From the NCBI GenBank assembly GCA_945903925.1, contig CAMDPJ010000103.1, forward strand, positions 1 through 8,044: 8,044 nucleotides of DNA, read 5' to 3'. This stretch comes from Chryseobacterium gleum (GTDB lineage: Bacteria > Bacteroidota > Bacteroidia > Flavobacteriales_C > GCA-002722245). The notes under the pieces are model-generated. The model saw nothing but the letters and a program-made list of their open reading frames with translations. It was not told where the DNA came from and did not search any database. Positions 1 through 5,764 of this stretch are shown here, piece by piece (positions within the stretch are counted from its first letter, which is position 1; every line of letters begins with the position of its first letter). Made by a program: the position numbers and the translations under genes.

Positions 1-545
1 TTAAATATTACAAAATTGGAGTGCGATATGTTTTTAAACGCATTGAGAGAGGAATGCGCAAAATAATTTCAATTTAATGGAAGAGAGAAACAACATTGGA
101 ATTTTCTAAAAACGACACCTTTTTTTATGTGTTAGAAGCAGGTTTTCACAAGATGGATTATACACGTGATTTGTTTCAAACTACTTCTAGCGGATTCTTT
201 CTAAGAGCCGGAGTGAATCGTAATTTGATGGAGTATTACAATAAAAAAGACAAAGACATAGTGCACATAGGTGCGCGTTTATCGGCAAGTACTTATCAAC
301 TCGATTACCCTGTTTTTATTCAAGACAGCACTTATGTTGGCGCAGGTGAAAGCGCTGTAGTTCCGTCGGTGACTTATGCGGCCTATTGGGTGGAAGGTGT
401 TTTTGGGACAAGAATAGAAATAGTGAAAAATTTATTTTTAGGTGCCGATTTACGAGGTGCATTAATTTTAATCATTTCGCTAATCCAATCGCTCTCAACC
501 TCTCCATTAAAAATTCTTCTACAGTGGCATTATCATAAGCTTTAG
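1..545 (+). pseudogene. Broken DUF6048-like outer-membrane beta-barrel gene (5' part outside window)
   Basis: One reading frame runs from position 3 to a TAG at 543-545 and is interrupted by a TAA at 75-77. Sequence on both sides of that stop looks like one protein: YYKIGVRY at about 6-29, then a long stretch after the stop with alternating beta-strand character (FYVLEAGFHKMDYTR, GFFLRAGVNRN, VHIGARLSAS, YWVEGVFGTRIEI, NLFLGADLR). From memory this order matches the DUF6048 family of Bacteroidota, small predicted outer-membrane barrels of unknown role. The similarity ends near 459-470. The remaining codons to 545 only read the antisense of the oxygenase gene, so the last barrel strands are missing. 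A TTG at 96 could restart translation, but it would give a headless and tailless protein. A deletion or contig-join error could explain the lost end. I am fairly sure the gene is not intact and less sure of the family. Confidence 0.55.
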
Positions 546-1434
546 GATGCTCTGAATCAATACAAGAACTCAAACAAGTCAAATCCATATCGGGATTTCC
601 ATGCATAAAGAAAGGAATAGAATAACGAGGCGATGTAGCTTTCTCTCCGCTTGGATTTACCACACGATGTAAAGTTGATTTTAATTTGTTGTTGCTTAAG
701 CGCTGCAACATATCGCCTACATTCACCACCAATTGCTCGGGTACCGCTGTGATAGGAATCCATTTGCCATCTTGTCTTTTTACTTGCAAACCTTCGGCGC
801 TTGCACCCATTAAAATAGTGATGAGGTTAATGTCGCCATGCTCTGCAGCGCGAACTGCTTCTGAAGCGGCTTCTTCAGTTGTTAGAGGGTAGTAGTGAAT
901 TGGTCTTAAAATGCTGATTCCTTTATCTACTTTATTTTCAAAATAATTTTCTTCTTGTTCAAGGTAGAGTGCTAATGCTTTTAAAATGGTTCTTCCTACT
1001 TTTTCCAATTGCTGGTAAGATTGAACTCCGTATTCTCCAAATTCTTTCGCTTCATAGGGAATGATATTAGCTTGATAATGTGTGTCTGTGCTTTCTGCTA
1101 TTTCTCTGCCAAAATGATAAAATTCTTTTAAGTCTCCTACTTTTCTGCCGGCAGCATGTTCTTTCATTTTACCTGTGTAGCCTCGTTGTCCGTGCGTTTT
1201 GGTGCCGTCGTATTTTTGTTTTATTTCTTGTGGAAGCGCAAAGAATTTTTTACTTGATTGGTATAAATTTTCTTGAAGTTCATCGGAAAATCCATGATTT
1301 TTCACTGCGATGAATCCTATGTTATTGTAGGCTTCACCAATAGCGGCCGCGAATTTTTTTCTTGCTTCTAAATCTCCTTTAATAAAGTCGTTTAAATCAA
1401 ACGAAGGAATAGTATCATATAATATTTGTGACAT
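472..1434 (-). CDS. Fe(II)/2-oxoglutarate-dependent oxygenase, isopenicillin N synthase family
   Basis: This is a complete 320-residue cytosolic enzyme of usual family length. An N-terminal DIOX_N region (about 6-110, with the GFIAVKNHGF core at 40-49) precedes the double-stranded beta-helix catalytic domain (about 175-280). The iron ligands are all present: H199-x-D201 in EHGDINLITIL and H256 in STLHRVV. The 2-oxoglutarate carboxylate pair R270-x-S272 lies in PRYSIPFF. A family-typical tail (EFLMERLRAIGLAK) shows the 3' end is intact. The family couples 2-oxoglutarate decarboxylation to hydroxylation, ring closure or desaturation of small molecules; this sequence does not reveal the substrate, and no biosynthetic partner is adjacent. 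The ATG at 1434 starts MSQILYDTIPSFDL, the expected family beginning. A weak -7-like box (TATCTTCG on the minus strand, 1453-1460) lies upstream with no clear -33 element. No terminator is visible after the stop, so transcripts may run antisense into the broken barrel gene. Confidence 0.9.
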   Translation of the reverse strand: MSQILYDTIPSFDLNDFIKGDLEARKKFAAAIGEAYNNIGFIAVKNHGFSDELQENLYQSSKKFFALPQEIKQKYDGTKTHGQRGYTGKMKEHAAGRKVGDLKEFYHFGREIAESTDTHYQANIIPYEAKEFGEYGVQSYQQLEKVGRTILKALALYLEQEENYFENKVDKGISILRPIHYYPLTTEEAASEAVRAAEHGDINLITILMGASAEGLQVKRQDGKWIPITAVPEQLVVNVGDMLQRLSNNKLKSTLHRVVNPSGEKATSPRYSIPFFMHGNPDMDLTCLSSCIDSEHPKAYDNATVEEFLMERLRAIGLAK

Positions 1435-1467
1435 TTGCTGTATTTTTGCTTTCGAAGATATGAATTT

Positions 1468-1539
1468 GTTAAATGTTTAAGGTTAAATGTTTGAAGATAG
1501 CTAACATTGAACCTTGAACATTAAACCTTGAACGTTTAA
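1468..1539 (+). repeat. Imperfect palindrome made of paired 14-bp tandem repeats, 5' of the nitroreductase gene
   Basis: The left arm contains two copies of GTTAAATGTTTaAG/GAA (from 1468 and 1482). The right side contains ATTGAACCTTGAAC (1506-1519) and ATTAAACCTTGAAC (1520-1533), which differ at one base. In a plus-strand transcript 1469-1492 can pair with 1516-1539: 20 Watson-Crick pairs, 3 U-G wobbles and one A-A mismatch, around a 23-nt loop (1493-1515). The wobble positions would be A-C mismatches in a minus-strand transcript, so the fold favours plus-strand RNA. The stem ends 4 nt before the ATG at 1544. Repeats of the GAACCTTGAAC kind are, as I recall, common between genes in Bacteroidota. 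It may be an interspersed element, a 5' UTR structure, or both. Confidence 0.75.
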
Positions 1540-1543
1540 ATTT

Positions 1544-2131
1544 ATGAAATACAATTTATCGGAGTTACGAGATATCATTCGCAACCGAAGAACCATAAAG
1601 CCCGAAGATTTTTCAACAAGAAAAGTGCAAAAGGACATGGTACTTGAAATGTTGAATAACGCTTTGTGGGCGCCAACACACGGACACACGCAACCGTGGT
1701 TTTTTAAAGTATTTACCAATGAAGGGCTAAATAAACTAGGTGATTTTTTAAGCAACACTTACAAAACACTAACGCCCGAAGATAAGTTCATGCAAAAGAA
1801 ATTTGAGCAGTTGAAGGCGCGGCCAAATATGGCTACTGTAGTTATTGCTATCTGTATGCGCCGACAAGAGATTGAAAAAGTAGCAGAGATTGAAGAGGTG
1901 GAGGCTGTTGCCTGTGCTGTTCAAAATTTACACTTAACAGCAACCGCTTATGGCTTGGGCGGATATTGGAGCAGTCCGGAATTAATTTATACCCCAGCAA
2001 CTAACGAATTCCTTGGATTAACCCCTAAAGACAAGTGCTTAGGCATTTTTTATTTGGGCTACCCTAAAGGCGAATGGCCCGAAAGTCATCGTAAGCCGCT
2101 AGAATATCAATGCGAATGGATTGATGGTTAA
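1544..2131 (+). CDS. Nitroreductase family protein (FMN-dependent, YdjA-like)
   Basis: This 195-residue protein fits the compact single-domain nitroreductases, which bind FMN as homodimers and reduce nitro compounds, quinones or other electrophiles with NAD(P)H. Visible marks are the FMN-phosphate motif RNRRTIKPE (13-21), the APTHGHTQPWFF segment (43-54), the YGLGGYWSS loop (136-144), and the family ending GIFYLGYP (167-174) followed by a conserved-looking SHRKPLEY. The natural substrate cannot be read from sequence. The ATG at 1544 gives the expected N-terminus (MKYNLSELRDIIRNRR). No Shine-Dalgarno sequence precedes it; instead the right arm of a large palindrome ends 4 nt upstream. The oxygenase gene is divergent and shares the 109-bp gap. 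A possible -7 element for this gene (TGAATTTG, 1461-1468) sits just before the palindrome but is poor, and its nearest TTTG is badly spaced. Confidence 0.9.
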   Translation: MKYNLSELRDIIRNRRTIKPEDFSTRKVQKDMVLEMLNNALWAPTHGHTQPWFFKVFTNEGLNKLGDFLSNTYKTLTPEDKFMQKKFEQLKARPNMATVVIAICMRRQEIEKVAEIEEVEAVACAVQNLHLTATAYGLGGYWSSPELIYTPATNEFLGLTPKDKCLGIFYLGYPKGEWPESHRKPLEYQCEWIDG

Positions 2132-2133
2132 TG

Positions 2134-2164
2134 CTTGTAAAAACCACTTTTTTTACTAATTTAG
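2134..2164 (+). promoter_or_regulatory. Possible Bacteroidota-type promoter for the decarboxylase-exporter pair
   Basis: CTTG at 2134-2137 (three of four bases of TTTG) and TAATTTAG at 2157-2164 (seven of eight fixed or free positions of TAnnTTTG) are separated by exactly 19 bp, the usual spacing. Transcription would begin near 2170, leaving about 40 nt before the ATG at 2211. The -33 part lies immediately behind the nitroreductase stop codon. The match is imperfect and read-through from the nitroreductase gene is equally possible. Confidence 0.35.
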
Positions 2165-2210
2165 TACTCCTTTTTTGAGTGAGAGGGGTTTACCAATAAG
2201 TTAGGCATTT

Positions 2211-3026
2211 ATGAAGAACGACAGATCAGGTAAAGGTTGTAAAGCGAGAGTATTCAGATTTATATCTATCAGCCTTTGGGGAATTTTACCAGGGGGTGCG
2301 CAGCGTAAAATATCACGAGTGTATGCTAATATTTACAACCGCCGTTGGACTAAGCATTTGATTAAACCCTACGTTCGTGCACATTACGATGATCCAAATT
2401 ACTTAGACAATTATCTTCCTGCGAGTCAATCTAATGATTATAGAAGTTTTCAAGATTTCTTCACTCGCGTTTTAAAGTTTCCACCTCAAATTATCTCCGA
2501 TACAATTTGGGCCTGTGAAGGTTTGTTATGTGAATATGGCAAAGTAAGTGAGCTAGAATTGGTAAAGGTTAAAGGTCAGAAACGACATCTTCGCGCTGTA
2601 TTTGGAGAAGAAGGATATTCAATTCCCGATGATTATTATTTCTCAAATGTGTTTTTACACAATAACAACTACCACAGAATTCACGCTCCTATTAATGGAA
2701 CTGTAACAAGAATTGAACATGTGCCGGGTGATTTGGTGTTGCTTAGACCATGGGCTTATAAAGATCCGTCGCTACCTGCCTTAAGAAACGAAAGAATTAA
2801 CGTTGATGTTGTGGATAAGAAAGGTCGCAAATGGTATATGAGTATTGTTGGCGGACCAGGGGTTGGAAGTATTGTGCTAACGCATTCTACATTTGTTGGG
2901 GCATCGGTGCTAATTGGGCAAGAAGTAGCTACTTTTCTTTTAGGTTCTACTTGTTGTGTTGCAGCACCTGAACCTTGCGTTAAATCTCAAGTAGGTGATC
3001 AAGTAGAAATGGGTGATCCTTTATAA
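2211..3026 (+). CDS. psd: Phosphatidylserine decarboxylase (pyruvoyl enzyme), with Glu in place of the catalytic Asp
   Basis: The 271-residue proenzyme should convert phosphatidylserine to phosphatidylethanolamine at the inner membrane. Family marks in order are a hydrophobic N-terminal patch (15-28), SFQDFFTRVL (79-88), NNYHRIHAPINGT (152-164) containing H155 and H158, VPGDL (171-175), ARNER-like LRNERI (191-196), GQEV (236-239), and the self-cleavage site LLGST (243-247). By family knowledge the chain splits between G245 and S246, and S246 becomes the pyruvoyl group, leaving a short alpha chain of 26 residues. E. coli Psd uses Asp90, His147 and Ser254. His and Ser are present here, but the PVDG motif reads ACEG (101-104), so Asp is replaced by Glu103. 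Two cysteines (C248, C249) follow the cleavage serine, where hydrophobic residues are more usual. The ATG at 2211 has no Shine-Dalgarno. No phosphatidylserine synthase gene is nearby. A PSD-like enzyme acting on another lipid is the alternative. Confidence 0.82.
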   Translation: MKNDRSGKGCKARVFRFISISLWGILPGGAQRKISRVYANIYNRRWTKHLIKPYVRAHYDDPNYLDNYLPASQSNDYRSFQDFFTRVLKFPPQIISDTIWACEGLLCEYGKVSELELVKVKGQKRHLRAVFGEEGYSIPDDYYFSNVFLHNNNYHRIHAPINGTVTRIEHVPGDLVLLRPWAYKDPSLPALRNERINVDVVDKKGRKWYMSIVGGPGVGSIVLTHSTFVGASVLIGQEVATFLLGSTCCVAAPEPCVKSQVGDQVEMGDPL

Positions 3027-3028
3027 AC

Positions 3029-3712
3029 ATGTTTGTTTTACTGGTTGCATTATCCCTGTTAGTTATTGGAGTATTTTTAGGTTTTATTGCTTCAATTCCA
3101 CCGGGACCCATTAATCTATTAATTGCCAATCACTACATTTCTCATAAAAAATTAGCAATTATTCCATTCATCGCAGGAATTATTTTAGCTGATGATATAC
3201 TGGCCTTCGTGGCTTTTAAAGGTTACGAAACGTTCTTGGAAGGAAATACTATTGGTTCATGGGTGAGTTTGTTGGGGGGTGGTTTAGTAATTGTTTTTGG
3301 TGCAATAGGGATATTTGCGGCATTTAAGAAAGAAAAAAATGTTCAGGGTTCTGAAGTTGCTGTATCTAAAACAGTAGGGGGGGCTTCCAGAGATTTTTTA
3401 AAGGGGGTAGCGCTTTGCGGACTCAATCCGGGTTTGCTCCTTTTTTGGGTGTCGGTAACCTCTTTGCCGCAAGGACTTATCGAAGACACGCTTGGCCAAA
3501 GTATTGAACTCAATTTTTTATTTTTTTCCGTACTGATTATTGGAATTACATTCGGTGAAATATTTTGGTTTGCTTTTTTTATCAAAGTATTAACTTATGG
3601 CGCGAAAAAATTCGGAGACAACATTCTTTTTTATATGCGAGTGATTCTATCTGGAATCCTTGTTTTAATAGGATTTTACGTCATTATTTTTGAGGGTATC
3701 CTGAAAATTTAA
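3029..3712 (+). CDS. LysE/RhtB-type inner-membrane exporter
   Basis: This 227-residue integral membrane protein has six likely transmembrane segments, at about 3-23, 42-64, 75-98, 122-145, 159-185 and 200-224. The first helix ends in the family signature IPPGPIN (23-29), and a second conserved turn, CGLNPGLLLFW (130-140), lies at the start of the C-terminal half. A soluble charged loop (99-121) separates the halves, as usual in the family. LysE-superfamily members export amino acids or related metabolites using ion gradients; the substrate is not predictable here. The ATG at 3029 lies 2 nt after the decarboxylase stop, indicating translational coupling in one operon. The gene carries unusual G runs for this AT-rich window (G6 at 3274-3279, G7 at 3377-3383). 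Only an A/T hairpin too weak for a terminator follows. Confidence 0.8.
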   Translation: MFVLLVALSLLVIGVFLGFIASIPPGPINLLIANHYISHKKLAIIPFIAGIILADDILAFVAFKGYETFLEGNTIGSWVSLLGGGLVIVFGAIGIFAAFKKEKNVQGSEVAVSKTVGGASRDFLKGVALCGLNPGLLLFWVSVTSLPQGLIEDTLGQSIELNFLFFSVLIIGITFGEIFWFAFFIKVLTYGAKKFGDNILFYMRVILSGILVLIGFYVIIFEGILKI

Positions 3713-3792
3713 TTCAAAAAATTTTCATTTTTTGGAACCTCATTACGGATAATATCGTAGTATCAAATGTGTTTAATCTTAATCTACTTTCC

Positions 3793-4008
3793 ATGAAAAT
3801 CGTAACAGCCAATCAATACAACGAAGTTCTAAAAAGAATCGATAGCTTATTAGACTTGTCAGTTTTAAATCCCAATGAATCGGCCATGTTGAAGGCTTTG
3901 TTGCACGCAGTAGATCAGTACCAATTGAAGATATTTAACAAGAGAATTCCAGCTCAATATAAATTAGTCAATGAATATATTAAAATGGAAAAAGTATTGA
4001 AAAATTAA
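3793..4008 (+). CDS. Small protein resembling the N-terminal segment of HigA-type antitoxins, without an HTH domain
   Basis: The ATG at 3793 gives 71 residues. A GTG at 3769 would add eight residues (reading FNLNLLS after the start) that look unlike the family. The stretch ITANQYNEVLKRIDSLLD-like (3-20), then LNPNESAMLKALLHAVDQYQ (25-44), follows the pattern of the first 50-60 residues of HigA/HTH-type antitoxins, which typically read as an N-terminal helix with a TEAEYEAAL.RIEELMD pattern, an acidic turn, ELELLATLVEAYE, and then a short basic link. Here the protein stops after a Lys-rich tail (KMEKVLKN), with no helix-turn-helix, so it cannot bind DNA in the usual HigA way. No HigB-like toxin is adjacent. 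It could be a stand-alone binding module, a remnant, or an unrelated helical protein. It is followed by a strong terminator, which supports its being expressed. Confidence 0.55.
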   Translation: MKIVTANQYNEVLKRIDSLLDLSVLNPNESAMLKALLHAVDQYQLKIFNKRIPAQYKLVNEYIKMEKVLKN

Positions 4009-4037
4009 AGGTCAGGGGAGGAGTGTTTTAGTGCAAG

Positions 4038-4079
4038 TAAAAGCCCTCGTCGATTGACGTGGGCTTTTATGTTTTTTTT
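4038..4079 (+). terminator. Rho-independent terminator shared by the small HigA-like gene and prfC
   Basis: TAAAAGCCC (4038-4046) pairs perfectly with GGGCTTTTA (4061-4069). After a T-T mismatch (4047/4060), CGTC (4048-4051) pairs with GACG (4056-4059) around a GATT loop. A T8 run (4072-4079) follows on the plus strand. The upper part of the stem reads equally well in the other orientation, where the A run of the stem gives a short U tract, so it probably stops both convergent transcripts. The T run overlaps the prfC stop codon (4078-4080). Confidence 0.85.
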
Positions 4080-5658
4080 AAAACTCCGATTTAAAGTGGA
4101 ATTGAATATCTGGGTATTTTTCTTTCGAAATATCGATAGAGTAGGCCGAATCGGCTAAGAAAACATCTTTTCCATCTTTATCGCGCGCCATATAACCTGC
4201 TTTGCGCATTTTAAAGTCGGCCAGTTGTTCTCTATTTTCTGATGCTATCCAGCATGCTTTGTGCAGCTGAACTGGCTCGTAACGGCAAAGTGCGTTGTAT
4301 TCATGTTCTAATCGGTATTGAATTACTTCAAACTGCAGCTGACCAACAGTACCAATAATTTTTCTGCTGTTTTGAACCCTCGTAAAAAGTTGTGCAACAC
4401 CTTCGTCCATCAATTGGTCGATACCTTTTGCCAATTGTTTTGCTTTCATTGGATCGGCATTTTCAATGTATTGAAAAAGTTCAGGAGAAAAGCTTGGAAT
4501 TCCCTTGAAATGAAGTTTTTCGCCAGATGTAAGCGCATCGCCTATTTTGAAATTCCCGCTGTCGTACAAACCAACAATATCGCCAGGATAAGCATCGTCA
4601 ATAACTTCTTTTTTCTGCGCCATGAACGATGTGGGGTTAGAGAATTTGATTTGTTTCTCTAATCGAACGTGATAATAGTTGGTGTTTCTTTCGAATTTAC
4701 CCGAGCATATTTTAATGAAGGCAATTCTGTCTCGGTGTTTAGGGTCCATGTTGGCGTGAATCTTAAAAACGAAGCCGCTAAATCTCTCCTCTGTTGGCAC
4801 AATCATTCTTTCTTCGGCCTCCTTTGGTTTAGGAGAAGGAGCGATACGAATGAAGGTATCGAGCAATTCTTTAACTCCGAAAGTGTTCAAAGCCGAGCCG
4901 AACATTACAGGAGAAATTTCTCCCGATTCGTATTTGGCAATATCAAATTCAGAGTAAACGCCATTTATTAATTCTAAATCTTCTCTCAGTTGATTTGCCG
5001 ACTCTTCACTGATAATATCATCGAGTGCTTTCGAGTTGATGTCTTTGATCTCCACAATCTCTTCGGCAATTTTTTGTTTGTTACCTTCAAAAAGCACAAT
5101 GTTTTTGTCGTAAATATTGTACACTCCTTTGAGTTGATCTCCTGTGCCAATAGGCCAACTAAGCGGTTGAACTTTTACGTTTAGTTTTTTTTCTAGTTCG
5201 TCGAGAAGGTCGAAGGCATCTCTACCCGGACGGTCAATCTTATTAATAAAAATTAGCATTGGCGTGGCACGCATTTTACAAACTTCAACCAGTTTTTCTG
5301 TTTGCGGCTCAACACCTTTGGCAACGTCAATCACTACAATCACACTATCTACAGCAGTAAGTGTTCTGTAGGTGTCTTCAGCAAAGTCTTTGTGACCGGG
5401 AGTATCTAAAATATTTATTTTCGTATTCTTGTAGTCGAAACCCATTACCGAAGTAGCTACCGAGATGCCTCTTTGTTTCTCAATTTCCATCCAGTCGGAA
5501 GTAGCAGTCTTCTTAATTTTATTCGATTTTACGGCGCCCGCCGTTTGAATGGCCCCACCAAATAAAAGTAGTTTTTCTGTTAATGTTGTTTTACCAGCAT
5601 CGGGGTGACTAATAATACCGAAAGTTCTTCTTTTTTCAATTTCTTCTTTAATACTCAT
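4078..5658 (-). CDS. prfC: Peptide chain release factor 3 (RF3, GTPase)
   Basis: This complete 526-residue translational GTPase has the usual RF3 length. In the cytosol RF3-GTP binds the post-termination ribosome and drives RF1 or RF2 off. The G domain shows SHPDAGKTT (P-loop, 17-25), QRGISV (switch I, 62-67), DTPGHKD (85-91) and NKID (139-142). The RF3-specific stretch DWMEIEKQRGISV separates it from EF-G, and GQLQFEVIQYRLEHEYN in the C-terminal half is typical of RF3 domain III. Domain II follows the G domain at about 295-385. The ATG at 5658 gives the expected MSIKEEIEKRRTFGIISHPDAGKT beginning in register with the family. A -7-like box ends only 4 nt before this codon, suggesting a leaderless or very short-leader mRNA. 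The gene ends in a terminator shared with the convergent small gene. I see no truncation or missing motif. Confidence 0.97.
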   Translation of the reverse strand: MSIKEEIEKRRTFGIISHPDAGKTTLTEKLLLFGGAIQTAGAVKSNKIKKTATSDWMEIEKQRGISVATSVMGFDYKNTKINILDTPGHKDFAEDTYRTLTAVDSVIVVIDVAKGVEPQTEKLVEVCKMRATPMLIFINKIDRPGRDAFDLLDELEKKLNVKVQPLSWPIGTGDQLKGVYNIYDKNIVLFEGNKQKIAEEIVEIKDINSKALDDIISEESANQLREDLELINGVYSEFDIAKYESGEISPVMFGSALNTFGVKELLDTFIRIAPSPKPKEAEERMIVPTEERFSGFVFKIHANMDPKHRDRIAFIKICSGKFERNTNYYHVRLEKQIKFSNPTSFMAQKKEVIDDAYPGDIVGLYDSGNFKIGDALTSGEKLHFKGIPSFSPELFQYIENADPMKAKQLAKGIDQLMDEGVAQLFTRVQNSRKIIGTVGQLQFEVIQYRLEHEYNALCRYEPVQLHKACWIASENREQLADFKMRKAGYMARDKDGKDVFLADSAYSIDISKEKYPDIQFHFKSEF

Positions 5659-5662
5659 AACG

Positions 5663-5670
5663 CAAATGTA
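5663..5670 (-). promoter_or_regulatory. -7 promoter box just upstream of prfC
   Basis: The minus strand reads TACATTTG, a full match to TAnnTTTG, followed by CGTT and then the prfC ATG (5656-5658). A start site 5-8 nt past the box would fall at or within the start codon. No clear TTTG lies 19 bp upstream (5690-5693), so this is a -7-only assignment. Confidence 0.5.
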
Positions 5671-5704
5671 ATAAATATGATTTTTAAGATAATGGATATT
5701 TTTT

Positions 5705-5735
5705 TTTGTAAAACGAATGCTACAACCTATATTTG
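5705..5735 (+). promoter_or_regulatory. Bacteroidota sigma-ABfr-type promoter of the SPOR-domain gene
   Basis: TTTG at 5705-5708, the end of a T9G run, and TATATTTG at 5728-5735 both match the Bacteroidota -33 and -7 consensus fully, with 19 bp between them. Transcription would start near 5742, giving a leader of about 22 nt before the ATG at 5765. No Shine-Dalgarno is present in that leader. Confidence 0.75.
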
Positions 5736-5764
5736 ACTAAACCACAATATTTAAACCTATTGCT

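Noticed and set aside
557..1313. Other open frames over the oxygenase gene (557-763 minus; 686-892 and 1080-1313 plus)
   Set aside because: They overlap a complete enzyme with all catalytic residues and have no family-like sequence; the 1080-1313 frame is a hydrophobic Leu/Phe/Cys-rich shadow.
3713..3737. Hairpin TTCAAAAAA / TTTTTTGGAA after the exporter gene as a terminator
   Set aside because: The stem is almost entirely A-T with a bulged G and no U tract beyond the stem, so it would be too unstable.
3731..3757. Promoter for the small HigA-like gene (TTTG at 3731-3734, TAATATCG at 3750-3757)
   Set aside because: The spacing is only 15 bp and the -7 box matches poorly, so read-through from the exporter gene is as likely.
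3769..3792. Upstream GTG start for the small HigA-like gene
   Set aside because: The extra residues do not fit the pattern of related N-termini, and the ATG at 3793 begins exactly where the MKI-T-x-x-x-Y pattern should start.
4318..5184. Long plus-strand open frames opposite prfC (4318-4662, 4669-4971, 4990-5184)
   Set aside because: They lie wholly antisense to an unmistakable RF3 gene, show no domain pattern, and follow from its codon composition.
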